DNA of 40,357 nt from Nitrosopumilales archaeon (GTDB lineage: Archaea > Thermoproteota > Nitrososphaeria > Nitrososphaerales > Nitrosopumilaceae), in NCBI GenBank assembly GCA_025350175.1, contig JANXYF010000070.1, positions 1-40,357 on the forward strand. Reading direction: 5' to 3'. Positions 1 through 8,073 of the stretch are shown here, piece after piece (positions within the stretch are counted from its first letter, which is position 1; every line of letters starts with the position of its first letter). The notes under the pieces were generated by a model. It ran no database searches. It was not told the origin of the DNA and saw only the letters and a list, made by a program, of their open reading frames with translations. The translations under genes were made by a program, and so were the position numbers.

Positions 1-1
1 G

Positions 2-184
2 TCCTCATGGAAATCGATTTTTTGCGTGCAAGACTGGAAGATAAACTATGCGAAATCAGGTTCTGTTGCGTTGGTGAGTGATCGATTAATTTCACTCAAA
101 AATTCTCCCTGTTACAAATCGGGTGATGAATTAAAATTTACACTAGGCATTGATTCCGTTCAGGTTTTAGATTTCGTTAGTTGA
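2..184 (+). CDS. C-terminal fragment of an unknown protein
   Basis: The frame starting at base 2 is open to a TGA at 182-184 and gives about 60 residues that read like normal protein. The gene begins outside the window. The tail (YKSGDELKFTLGIDSVQVLD) is rich in beta-strand-like hydrophobics and loosely recalls the TOBE domains that end some ABC transporter ATPases, but that is only an impression. The next gene, on the minus strand, ends 2 bases away, so the two converge tail to tail. I do not recognise the family. Confidence 0.5.
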   Translation, partial: SSWKSIFCVQDWKINYAKSGSVALVSDRLISLKNSPCYKSGDELKFTLGIDSVQVLDFVS

Positions 185-186
185 AG

Positions 187-438
187 TTATGAGATTATGT
201 TAGTACCGTGTCGTAAATTCCCAGAGGCGATTCCAAATGCTATAGCACAAGCAATCATGCCTCCTACGATAGCGGCTCCATACAATTGTGCTGTACCTAG
301 TGGAGGTCCGCATGCAGTGTATGCATAGGCTTGTGCTCCACACGGTTGTTGTGCAAATGCTAAGTTAGTACCTGCAATAGTAAGTATACCTACTATCATA
401 GTGATTGCAGTCAATTTTGCCGTACTCAGGTTAACCAT
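187..438 (-). CDS. Small secreted membrane protein, copy 1 of an inverted pair
   Basis: This 83-residue protein has an N-terminal hydrophobic signal segment ending in the Ala-rich motif NLAFAQQPCG (about residues 25-34). A short loop with cysteines follows, then a second hydrophobic segment (about residues 52-72) and a short polar tail. It is clearly paralogous to the protein at 1063-1311, sharing GTNLAFAQQPCG and the overall plan. The ATG sits about 26 nt after a TATA-like TAAATATT, which fits a leaderless transcript. The upstream 30 bases are identical to those of the paralogue, so the two genes are probably co-regulated. Function unknown; an exported small membrane-anchored protein is the safest description. 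Confidence 0.7.
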   Translation of the reverse strand: MVNLSTAKLTAITMIVGILTIAGTNLAFAQQPCGAQAYAYTACGPPLGTAQLYGAAIVGGMIACAIAFGIASGNLRHGTNIIS

Positions 439-480
439 GTACTATATACAACATCGCAATATTTACGGCTAACTAAAATT
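439..480 (-). promoter_or_regulatory. Duplicated promoter, arm 1 of an inverted repeat
   Basis: Reading on the minus strand, the first 30 bases (480 down to 451) are identical to 1021-1050 on the plus strand. Across 50 bases including the start codon I count 45 matches. The segment includes a TATA-like TAAATATT placed about 25-27 nt before the ATG at 438. Conservation is highest in the promoter, which suggests recent duplication, gene conversion or a shared operator. Confidence 0.7.
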
Positions 481-542
481 GGAACTGTTACCTTATCGGT
501 TGTTTTCTTTGACTTTTCTCTTTGTTTCCTTCGGTTGACGGT

Positions 543-770
543 TTAAGATATGTAATCTGTGATTCTTTTTTGATAGAATAATTTTCTAAGGTTGGGATCT
601 CCTACAGTTAGAACTACAATGATTATGATTGCAAGATTAATGAAAAATGTGATCGATCTGACAACAAAACTTGTTCGTAAGTAATTGAAAATAGAGATTC
701 CACATTTTTTTATAATAATTCCTATTGCTATTGTTAGTAAGTTCATTAATACAAAATTGATGTATTCCAT
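543..770 (-). CDS. Small hydrophobic membrane protein
   Basis: 75 residues with two hydrophobic stretches (about residues 4-20 and 38-56) separated by a short segment with Lys, Cys and Arg, and a basic C-terminus. It starts at ATG 770 after a GGATGG sequence that could act as a ribosome-binding site. It follows the zinc-ribbon gene at 817-969 by 47 bases on the same strand, so the two may form one unit. Both lie inside the inverted pair of secreted mini-genes. No family recognised. Confidence 0.45.
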   Translation of the reverse strand: MEYINFVLMNLLTIAIGIIIKKCGISIFNYLRTSFVVRSITFFINLAIIIIVVLTVGDPNLRKLFYQKRITDYIS

Positions 771-816
771 AATCCATCCAAATATAGAAGTGATAAAAAG
801 TTGTCGGATATGTCTT

Positions 817-969
817 TTAAAATATATTCAAAACATCATACCCTGTCAGATAGTAAGTAAGTTTGATCCTACAATTAGGACACCATTCATACCTTAACGT
901 ATAATCATCACATTCAGGATTAAGACATGTAGATTCTTTTCTGCAACGAGGACAGATATGATTCTTCAA
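817..969 (-). CDS. 50-residue zinc-ribbon protein with TTG start
   Basis: From TTG at 969-967 the minus strand encodes 50 residues ending in TAA at 819-817. Six cysteines are arranged as CPRC near residue 6, two single cysteines at about residues 15 and 20, and CPNC near residue 30. This is the pattern of a compact zinc ribbon. GGAGAG lies about 4 bases before the TTG and is a convincing ribosome-binding site. The tail is Tyr-rich. The product may bind nucleic acid or protein; nothing shows which. It precedes the small membrane protein at 543-770. Confidence 0.5.
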   Translation of the reverse strand: MKNHICPRCRKESTCLNPECDDYTLRYEWCPNCRIKLTYYLTGYDVLNIF

Positions 970-1020
970 GATTCTCTCCTACTGGCATTTTGTATTAAGG
1001 TTATCCAAAATGTAAGTAGA

Positions 1021-1062
1021 AATTTTAGTTAGCCGTAAATATTGCGATGTCGTATATACTGT
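1021..1062 (+). promoter_or_regulatory. Duplicated promoter, arm 2 of an inverted repeat
   Basis: Bases 1021-1050 are the exact inverted copy of 451-480. TAAATATT at 1036-1043 sits about 25 nt before the ATG at 1063, the spacing expected for a TATA box of a leaderless gene. It marks 1063, not an upstream in-frame ATG at 1042, as the start, because 1042 falls inside the promoter. Confidence 0.7.
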
Positions 1063-1311
1063 ATGGTTATCTTAGGTACAGTAAAACCAACTGTACTCAT
1101 TATAACGCTAGGTGTACTTGTCATAGCAGGTACTAACTTAGCATTTGCACAACAACCATGTGGAGAGCAACCTTACGTATACAATGTAGGATGCCTTCCA
1201 CTAGATACAGCACATATGGTAGGTGCCGTGTTAGTGGCAAGTATAGTTGCGTTTGCCATAGCATGTGGAGTAGTAGGCAGTCGTCATAATACAATTCCAA
1301 ACTTCAAATAA
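1063..1311 (+). CDS. Small secreted membrane protein, copy 2 of an inverted pair
   Basis: 82 residues from ATG 1063: a signal-like hydrophobic N-terminus, the shared AGTNLAFAQQPCG block, a Cys-containing loop (PCGEQPYVYNVGCLPL) and one C-terminal membrane segment. The coding DNA at 1126-1165 matches the other copy (336-375, minus strand) at 39 of 40 bases, while the rest has diverged. That patchy identity suggests duplication followed by gene conversion or selection. The two loop cysteines could form a disulfide or bind metal outside the cell; this is inference. Role unknown. Confidence 0.7.
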   Translation: MVILGTVKPTVLIITLGVLVIAGTNLAFAQQPCGEQPYVYNVGCLPLDTAHMVGAVLVASIVAFAIACGVVGSRHNTIPNFK

Positions 1312-1463
1312 CAGATCATAATCCTGAACGGAGTCAGTATCTAATGTGAATTATGATCTATCAACCGATTTTGAACAGAGATAAGATCAATCGTCAATTA
1401 TACAGAACCCGAAATCAGAGAAACATACAAAACTCAAATGTACCACTCGCCCATAGTTCATTC

Positions 1464-2399
1464 ATGGTATTTCTATCGGTAAATGATCTTGACGTTCAAT
1501 ACCAAAGTCAAGGAAAAAAGGTACATGCTGTAGATCACGTATCATTTACCTTGCAAGAAAATGAGTCCATTGGTATAGCAGGAGAGAGTGGGTGTGGCAA
1601 GAGTACTTTGGGTCTTGCAATAATGAAGACACTTCAGGAAAATGCAAGTGTATCAGGTGAGATTCTTTTTGATAACAAATCAATATTGACCATTCCAGTT
1701 TCCGAGTTTACTAAAAATATCAGATGGAAACAGATAGCCATGATCTTCCAGGGAGCAATGAATTCTCTAGATCCTGTCTTTACTATTAAAAAACAATTTG
1801 AGGAGATTCTAAAAAAACATGATTTTCAAGGTGATTTTAAACAAGTCATAGAGACTGCAATATCTTCAGTAGGATTATCACATTCCATTTTAGACAAGTA
1901 CCCACATGAAATTAGTGGTGGGATGAAGCAACGAGTTGTAATTGCAATGGCACTGATTTTAAAACCAAAAATGGTGATTGCCGATGAGCCCACCACGGCG
2001 CTGGATGTTTTGGTTCAAGCACAGATAATGGCACTGTTGAAAAATCTCAAAAAAAACGGGCTTGGAATCATGTTAATCTCTCATGACTTGGGCATAATTT
2101 CCGAGATTGCAGAGAAGATAGGAATCATGTATGCAGGCCAGATTGTAGAGTTTGGCCTATTATCAGACATTTACATCAATCCAAAACATCCCTACACTAT
2201 TGCCCTATTGAATTCAATTCCCAAACTTGGTAACACTGAAAAAATCATCCCTCTGAAGGGCAATCCACCTAGCCTGATAAATCCCCCAAGTGGATGTAGG
2301 TTTTATGATAGATGTCCAAAGGCAATGGAAAAATGTAAGCAAGAACCACCTAAAATCAAGACATCGTCAGGTTTTGTCATGTGTTGGTTACACAAATAA
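1464..2399 (+). CDS. Peptide/nickel-type ABC transporter ATPase, DppD/OppD-like
   Basis: This is a cytoplasmic ATPase that would power uptake of oligopeptides or a similar solute with a membrane permease pair not seen here. From the ATG at 1464 it has Walker A GESGCGKST (about residue 40), a Q-loop in IFQGAMNSLDP, signature SGGMKQR (about 151), Walker B MVIADEPTTALD, and the H-loop in LISHD. It ends with the Cys-containing oligopeptide-ATPase extension (GCRFYDRCPKAMEKC). The frame is open back to an ATG at 1353, but those 37 residues are unlike the family, so 1464 is preferred. Its usual partner DppF lies at 3506, separated by an opposing gene. Confidence 0.88.
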   Translation: MVFLSVNDLDVQYQSQGKKVHAVDHVSFTLQENESIGIAGESGCGKSTLGLAIMKTLQENASVSGEILFDNKSILTIPVSEFTKNIRWKQIAMIFQGAMNSLDPVFTIKKQFEEILKKHDFQGDFKQVIETAISSVGLSHSILDKYPHEISGGMKQRVVIAMALILKPKMVIADEPTTALDVLVQAQIMALLKNLKKNGLGIMLISHDLGIISEIAEKIGIMYAGQIVEFGLLSDIYINPKHPYTIALLNSIPKLGNTEKIIPLKGNPPSLINPPSGCRFYDRCPKAMEKCKQEPPKIKTSSGFVMCWLHK

Positions 2400-2403
2400 T
2401 TAA

Positions 2404-2430
2404 TTTCTAAAATACTTTTAAAAATAGAAA
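2404..2430. terminator. Possible shared terminator between convergent genes
   Basis: The 37-base gap between the convergent ATPase and repeat-protein genes is almost pure A/T. It contains an inverted repeat TTTCTA ... TAGAAA (2404-2409 and 2425-2430) with T-runs on both strands. T-rich tracts end transcription in archaea, so a two-way terminator is plausible, but the stem is weak. Confidence 0.3.
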
Positions 2431-2436
2431 ATATTT

Positions 2437-3411
2437 CTACTTTAGACCGACGCCATTATAGTAAGAGTTGTAGACTCTCAATGCATTTGTCATAGAGGTT
2501 GCTTGTGCTTGTGCAATCATTGCATTTCTATCTCTGCCATTTGTATCAGTTGGTGTGCTAGTCAAACCATAGTAGCTTCCTTGCAAAGCACGAATGCTTT
2601 TATTGTGAATTACATTGAAGATAAATATCGCTTTCTCAAGTGAAGATGCCTCTAGAGGAGTCAAGTTGCGACCGCCATGAGTCATCTCACTGGTAATAGA
2701 ACCCGGCTTGTAAGTATATGGAATATTTGTTCCGACATATGGAGTAAGATCAAGGAATACTTGGTATCTCTTTGCAAGGTCACTGACTAGAGTAGCAGCT
2801 TGTGCCTCAGCTGTATTCTGATTTTGTGTGATCATGGTTTGTCTATCATAAGTTGCAACACTATCAGTTGGAGTACTTGGTGCAAAATTAGAATACTTTT
2901 CTTGAATCTTTACTAATTGACTCATGATATCACCTGCTTGTGCATCAGATAATGCAGTTGCACTGGCAATCATTGCATTTCTATCTCTGCCATTTGTATC
3001 AGTAGGAGTACTTGAAATTCCGGCATAGTCAGTTGCTCTAAGGTTTGCCAGTTGTGTTACATGAATAACGTCAAATTGTGCTACTGCATTCTGCATTGAA
3101 ACTTGTGCAGCAGCATCGATATTTCTGCCTCTGCTTGTTTCATCAGTTTGAGTGCTGTTCAGTCCAGTCCAGTTCCTCTTGGATGCATCCAAGTTAGCAA
3201 ACGTGTAGTAACTCATGTATTTTGCAAGAGCCTTTTGTTCTGCCATTTGTTGTCTTTCGACAATAGTAGTAGTATCATGCGTATAAGTTCCTAGATAACC
3301 GTGTGAGATATTGTCATACGGAGTAGCTGAGACTGGTTGAACATACCAAGATGAACCAGTACTGAATAGAAATCCTGAAATCATAACAACAGCTAATAAT
3401 TTGAAGTTCAC
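2437..3411 (-). CDS. Secreted protein of five to six ~47-residue repeats
   Basis: 324 residues. A signal peptide covers about residues 1-29 and probably ends at VSA. The rest is built from repeats of about 45-59 residues. Each carries an S/T-T-P-T-D-x-x-x-R-x-R-N motif (near residues 86, 134, 179, 238 and 285, with a weaker one near 44), then an Ala/Gln-rich helix and a Tyr/Asn-rich turn. The best copies, at 134 and 285, share STPTDTNGRDRNAMIA. The gene sits between and opposite two ATPase genes of one transporter type. A TATA-like GTTTTAAAAG lies about 26 nt before the ATG. An exported or surface protein is likely, but no function is recognised. Confidence 0.7.
   Translation of the reverse strand: MNFKLLAVVMISGFLFSTGSSWYVQPVSATPYDNISHGYLGTYTHDTTTIVERQQMAEQKALAKYMSYYTFANLDASKRNWTGLNSTQTDETSRGRNIDAAAQVSMQNAVAQFDVIHVTQLANLRATDYAGISSTPTDTNGRDRNAMIASATALSDAQAGDIMSQLVKIQEKYSNFAPSTPTDSVATYDRQTMITQNQNTAEAQAATLVSDLAKRYQVFLDLTPYVGTNIPYTYKPGSITSEMTHGGRNLTPLEASSLEKAIFIFNVIHNKSIRALQGSYYGLTSTPTDTNGRDRNAMIAQAQATSMTNALRVYNSYYNGVGLK
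2513..2550 (-). repeat. 38-bp perfect DNA repeat inside the repeat-protein gene
   Basis: Bases 2513-2550 are identical to 2966-3003. Both encode the TDTNGRDRNAMIA part of the protein repeats at about residues 285 and 134. Perfect DNA identity over 38 bases, when the surrounding repeats have diverged, suggests recent copying or strong constraint. Confidence 0.8.
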
Positions 3412-3469
3412 GAATTTCTCTCATATCTTAGCCTTTTAAAACTTTGCGATGAACGGGTTTCAGCCTACT

Positions 3470-3492
3470 GATCGCTTGATATATTTGCGATC
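3470..3492. promoter_or_regulatory. Inverted repeat around the TATA box of the DppF-like gene
   Basis: GATCGC (3470-3475) and GCGATC (3487-3492) form a 6-bp inverted repeat with an 11-base spacer. The spacer holds a TATA-like TTGATATATTT about 25 nt before the ATG at 3506. A dimeric regulator bound here would cover the TATA box, so a repressor operator is a reasonable reading. No other copy was noticed in the window. Confidence 0.4.
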
Positions 3493-3505
3493 GTAACAAA
3501 TAGCA

Positions 3506-4471
3506 ATGGAAGAGATTCTTTCAGTCAAGAATTTAAAAAAATACTTTACAAAAAAAGGACTGTCGAGAGTAAGCAAAGATACCATTAGAGTGGCCGACGG
3601 AATATCATTTTCAATAAAAAGCGGTGAGACACTGATATTGGCCGGAGAATCAGGCTCGGGCAAGACTACAATTGCCCGCATGATACTAGGAGCTTTAGAG
3701 CCAGATTCAGGAACCATAAATTTTGAGGGAGAGGAAATTACAAATCAGCAAGACAGTCTAAAAAAAATAAGACTTGGTTGCCAGATGGTTCACCAGGACC
3801 CATATGCATCCATCAATCCCAGAATGACAGTTGTAGACATAGTAAGAGAACCGCTTGATATTCACTCCATTGGAAATAAAAAAGAAAGAGAACAGTTAGC
3901 TTTGCAAGCACTAAGCCAGGTAAATCTAGAACCAGTGGAAGAGATTGCAACAAAGTACCCTCACATGTTATCAGGTGGCCAAAGACAGAGAGTTGTGATA
4001 GCTCGTGCAATTGTTACAAAACCAAAAGTTGTCATTGCCGATGAACCTGTTTCAATGCTTGATGTATCAGTAAGAATTGGAGTGTTGGAACTTATGAAAG
4101 AATTACAAGAAAGAATGAAGATTTCTTTTCTGTACATAACACATGATTTAGCTACTGCAAATTATATCGGCAACAGAATTGCAATTTTATATCTTGGAAA
4201 GATTGTAGAGGTCGGACCAATAAATGAAATTTTATCAGGCCCACGTCATCCCTATACTCAGGCACTCATAGATTCAATTTCATATCCAGATCCAGAGAAT
4301 CTTAATAGAGATAGAAAAATTCGCATCAATGATCCTTTAGATATTGATGTGTATCAAGGCTGTAGATTCAGAGCTCGGTGTCCTTATGCCATAGAAAAAT
4401 GCAAGCAAGAACCAGAACTTGAAGAAATTTCGCAGGGTCGGCAAGCTGCGTGCTTTGTTAAGATAAACTAG
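3506..4471 (+). CDS. Peptide/nickel-type ABC transporter ATPase, DppF/OppF-like
   Basis: 321 residues, the second ATPase expected for a Dpp/Opp-type importer. It has Walker A GESGSGKTT (about residue 47), Q-loop MVHQDPYASINP, signature SGGQRQR (about 156), Walker B VVIADEPVSMLD, H-loop YITHD, and a C-terminal extension with CRFRARCPYAIEKC like that of its partner at 1464. ATG 3506 has a TATA-like box at the leaderless distance. The last 14 bases overlap the 3' end of the SMC gene on the opposite strand. Permease and binding-protein genes are not in the window, so the substrate cannot be named. Confidence 0.9.
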   Translation: MEEILSVKNLKKYFTKKGLSRVSKDTIRVADGISFSIKSGETLILAGESGSGKTTIARMILGALEPDSGTINFEGEEITNQQDSLKKIRLGCQMVHQDPYASINPRMTVVDIVREPLDIHSIGNKKEREQLALQALSQVNLEPVEEIATKYPHMLSGGQRQRVVIARAIVTKPKVVIADEPVSMLDVSVRIGVLELMKELQERMKISFLYITHDLATANYIGNRIAILYLGKIVEVGPINEILSGPRHPYTQALIDSISYPDPENLNRDRKIRINDPLDIDVYQGCRFRARCPYAIEKCKQEPELEEISQGRQAACFVKIN

Positions 4472-7400
4472 TTTGCACTTCAGATAGATTAGAAATTCTA
4501 TGTGACACCACATGGGATACACCATTTCTTGGAAATACACCATAAATGAGAGTTGCTTTCTTTACTATAGAGTCCTTAAGCGAAACCATAATCATCTGAC
4601 TTCCTTTTGATCTGTTTTCAAGTATGGTGGCAAGCCGTTCTGTATTTAATGCATCAAGATGTGCATCAACTTCATCTAAAAGATAGAAAGGAGATGGTTT
4701 TAGTTTTTGAAGTGCTAGCAAAAATGTAATTGCGGCAAGGGTTTTTTCTCCACCACTAATTGATGTAGATTCTCTTTTTGGTTTATTTGGAAACTGGACA
4801 AGATATGATATTCCTGATGAAAATATGTCATCCTCGTTTTGAATCTCAAGCCATGCATTACCTCCAGTCATCTTGCTAAATATTTCTCGGATATCCTTGT
4901 CTACTTTATCATATGATTCCAAGAAGGTCTGGCGTTTACCCTTGTCTATCTCTTCAATGAATTTGACTATAGAGTTTCTTTCTTCTTCAAGTTCGTTCTT
5001 TCTTGAAGACATGGAACGATACCCATTTGAGATTTCCACGTACATGTCAGGAGCTCTAGTATTCAAAGCAGTAGAGAGATTTCTTTTCTCGGACTCTAAT
5101 TCTATTAGCATTTGATCAACATCAAATGATTCTAAAAGTGTGTCATATCCATAAGATTCCAATGTCTTTCGAATGCGGCTTTCGTTTTCTGTGAGATCCT
5201 GAATATCACGAGATATGGAGTCAGATTGTCGCTCCATGCCGTTTACCTCTTTGCTCAAAGTCCTTTCAGATTCATACAGTCCTTTTAATTTAGAATCATA
5301 TTCTTTCAGCGTGGAAACAGATGTCCCAGAAGTAGCTATCAGCTGTTGCTCTTTTTCTCTCAAAGTTACAAGTAACATGTCCGCACTTTCTTTCTCTTTT
5401 GCAAGGGCTCTTGATTGCACTTCGATATCATATTTTTCATGGTGTAGTGACGACTGTTCTTGAGTCAAAAGCCTAACGTTTGCCTTGAACGAGTTTTCTT
5501 CATTTGCCAGGTTGGTCAAGTTACCAGTCAACTCTCTGAATTGCGATGAGATTGTACTATGCGAACTCAGAAGACTGGAGCGCTTTTCATTTAATGACGA
5601 TAGTAGACTTGCTACCCTTGTCTGGCCTTCATCTGCATAATTTTCATTAGTAAGAGAGATGCGTTCCTCAAGAGATGACTCGTATGACTGGAGTTTTGAC
5701 AAATTAACCAAGATGCTCTCTTCTCTTCTTCGTAATTGAGAAATTCTTGAGGAGTGTAGCTCTTCAGACATGTTCAGTGTTTTCAATTTTGCCTTGATAT
5801 CAGAAAGACTAAGACCTACATTTGCAAATCCAGTCTCGGATGAGTTGTACCTATTATCGAGGCTGTCCATAATTCTTTCAAGTTTTTTTAGCTGTCCCTT
5901 TTTATTTTGAATAAATCGTCGCAACAACTCTATAGATTCAACCAGTCCATCTACAGACGTACTTAGTAGAATTATTTTTGTCAGGTGAGATACCTTAGAG
6001 TTTACATCAACTATTACAGCATTTGCGTCAGCTTCAAAGAATTGTCCGTCAGTAGTTACTGATCTATATCCCTTCTTTGAAAACTCGTATGCTTTTTCCT
6101 TTGAATCTACAAGTACAATGTTTCCAAAAATGAAATTTTTAAGAGATTCAAACTTTTCTTCGCAATTGACAAACTCAGATAACACTCCAAGTACTCCAGG
6201 TTCTTTAATGATGGAAATTTTGGAGTTGGATATTGCGTCAAGTGGGATAATTCTAATCTTTGGCAATTTTTTATCTTGTGCAAATTCAGCTAGTCCAAGT
6301 AAAGTAGCAAAATCATTTACAACCAATCCTTTGAGCCAATCAGAACCAACTGCAAGCAGTGGTCGTTCATATTGTTTATCCCATGTTAGAATCTCAAAGA
6401 CTAGGCCTTGAATTCCAAGTCGCTTTGAATCTTCTTTGAGTTTTGCAATGGAATAATCTTCATGCATTACTTCTTTTACGACTTTGATCTTTGCTTCATA
6501 TTGTGCAGCAGCTTTGCTTGCTTTTTCAAAAATTAGTGTTGTTTCTTCTATGTCTTTTTCAATCTTGACACGCCTCTCACGTAGATTCCCAAGTCTTGAT
6601 TTTAGATCATTGATTACTTCTTCATGGCCTGCTCGTACTTGACGAAGTTTTCTCTCAAGGTCCAAAAGATTCTCTTTTTCTTCAAGTATGGACTTGATTC
6701 TAGATGAGTTTTGTTCTATCTTATTTTGAATATCATGACGCTCTTGTTCTAATTTGGATAAAGAAAGTTTTGTGTCGTTTAATTGGTCTGTAAGACTTCG
6801 TATCTTTTCATCAACGCGCATTTTATTTGTAGCAATCTGTGATTGTTGTTTTAACACTTGATTGATCTCAAAATCCACAGAGGCAAGTTCAACATTTGCA
6901 GTCTTTCGTGTTTCATTAATTGTTCCAATAGAATTTTTCAGCTCAATCATTTGATTTTCCAAAACAGAGCGTCTTTCATTTAATGTTGAAAGTTCAGATT
7001 GAATTTCAGGCAATCTAGAATCCACCTGTAAAAGTCTTCTTGAATTAGTAGCAAGTTTACTGTTTGCAGCTTCAAATTGATGCATTGCAGACGCAAGTTC
7101 AGAGTCAATTGCAGCTTTTGCTTGATTGTACACATTTACTTCGTCCATGAACTTTTGTTTTTCTTCTTCAAGTTTTTTTATTTCATCACGAAGTTGTGCA
7201 CGTTGTTCATCAAGTTTCTTTGATTCAGACTGGATTGCGTGTAAGTTTCGCTCCTTTGAAATTTTATTAGTTTCAATATCACGGAGTTTATTTGAAGACT
7301 GTATTGCGTATAGTCGTTTGAGTTCTTTATCTAAAACATCATATCTGAGTTGGTTATTTCTTTCTTCTTCTAACTCATCAATGCGTTTTTTGATCTCATC

Positions 7401-7991
7401 CATTCTAGCAAGTGCGATCTCAAGTCTCCTGTCTGCCTCATCGAGTTGTTTTAGTGACTCGGTCTTTTTTTCGTCAAAATATGCTAATCCTATGATATCC
7501 TCTATAATCTTCCTCCTTTCTTCAGCATTAAATTCAGAGATTCTGGTGATTGTTCCCTGCTGTACTATGTTGAGCTTGTGAATGCCACAGTTTGCTACCT
7601 CAAGGACATCTAGGACATAGTTTCGGAGTACCTTTTTTTGGTTTAAATAGTAAATATTCTCGCCATTTTCATCCATCTCACGGGTTATTATTACAGCATT
7701 AGAGTCAACAGGAATCTTTCTATCAGTATTATCAAAATGGCAGCTTACACGGGCTATTTTGGCACCGTGCTTTGCATTATCAACATCATGTAGCAATGAA
7801 CGAAGCTTGTCTACCCTCATCACTTTGGGAGAGTTTTCACCAAGCGAAAACGAGATGGCATCAAGTATGTTACTCTTACCTGAACCGTTTGCTCCAGATA
7901 TTGCGACCAATCCTTGTTCAAAATTTACTATTGTATTCTTATATCCAAATGACTTGAAGCCAAAGATCTCTAGCTTGCGTATATGTACCAA
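4458..7991 (-). CDS. smc: Chromosome segregation ATPase SMC
   Basis: 1177 residues, full length for SMC. It forms V-shaped dimers that organise and separate chromosomes. The N-terminal ATPase half has Walker A GANGSGKS (about 33-40). Two long coiled-coil arms flank a hinge at about 510-660 (QGLVFEILTWDKQYERPLLA onward). The C-terminal half has the ABC signature SISGGEKTLAA (about 1077) and Walker B FYLLDEVDAHLD (about 1102). The start is TTG at 7991, with a TATA-like TTATTTC on the minus strand centred about 26 nt upstream, so the transcript is probably leaderless. No kleisin partner gene (scpA) lies next to it. Confidence 0.95.
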   Translation of the reverse strand: MVHIRKLEIFGFKSFGYKNTIVNFEQGLVAISGANGSGKSNILDAISFSLGENSPKVMRVDKLRSLLHDVDNAKHGAKIARVSCHFDNTDRKIPVDSNAVIITREMDENGENIYYLNQKKVLRNYVLDVLEVANCGIHKLNIVQQGTITRISEFNAEERRKIIEDIIGLAYFDEKKTESLKQLDEADRRLEIALARMDEIKKRIDELEEERNNQLRYDVLDKELKRLYAIQSSNKLRDIETNKISKERNLHAIQSESKKLDEQRAQLRDEIKKLEEEKQKFMDEVNVYNQAKAAIDSELASAMHQFEAANSKLATNSRRLLQVDSRLPEIQSELSTLNERRSVLENQMIELKNSIGTINETRKTANVELASVDFEINQVLKQQSQIATNKMRVDEKIRSLTDQLNDTKLSLSKLEQERHDIQNKIEQNSSRIKSILEEKENLLDLERKLRQVRAGHEEVINDLKSRLGNLRERRVKIEKDIEETTLIFEKASKAAAQYEAKIKVVKEVMHEDYSIAKLKEDSKRLGIQGLVFEILTWDKQYERPLLAVGSDWLKGLVVNDFATLLGLAEFAQDKKLPKIRIIPLDAISNSKISIIKEPGVLGVLSEFVNCEEKFESLKNFIFGNIVLVDSKEKAYEFSKKGYRSVTTDGQFFEADANAVIVDVNSKVSHLTKIILLSTSVDGLVESIELLRRFIQNKKGQLKKLERIMDSLDNRYNSSETGFANVGLSLSDIKAKLKTLNMSEELHSSRISQLRRREESILVNLSKLQSYESSLEERISLTNENYADEGQTRVASLLSSLNEKRSSLLSSHSTISSQFRELTGNLTNLANEENSFKANVRLLTQEQSSLHHEKYDIEVQSRALAKEKESADMLLVTLREKEQQLIATSGTSVSTLKEYDSKLKGLYESERTLSKEVNGMERQSDSISRDIQDLTENESRIRKTLESYGYDTLLESFDVDQMLIELESEKRNLSTALNTRAPDMYVEISNGYRSMSSRKNELEEERNSIVKFIEEIDKGKRQTFLESYDKVDKDIREIFSKMTGGNAWLEIQNEDDIFSSGISYLVQFPNKPKRESTSISGGEKTLAAITFLLALQKLKPSPFYLLDEVDAHLDALNTERLATILENRSKGSQMIMVSLKDSIVKKATLIYGVFPRNGVSHVVSHRISNLSEVQTSLS

Positions 7992-8073
7992 TGCTTCCGA
8001 TAACCTTTGAGCTGAAATAACAGATTATTGCCAAGTTTCATTGAGCTGCTGAATAAAAATTCTAATGTGATAT

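Noticed and set aside
685..897. Plus-strand frame of 70 residues
   Set aside because: It lies antisense to the zinc-ribbon and membrane-protein frames, which have cysteine motifs and a ribosome-binding site; the plus frame has neither.
7126..7581. Plus-strand Ser-rich frame of 151 residues
   Set aside because: It is the antisense of smc coiled-coil codons; low-complexity Ser/Phe content is the usual shadow pattern.
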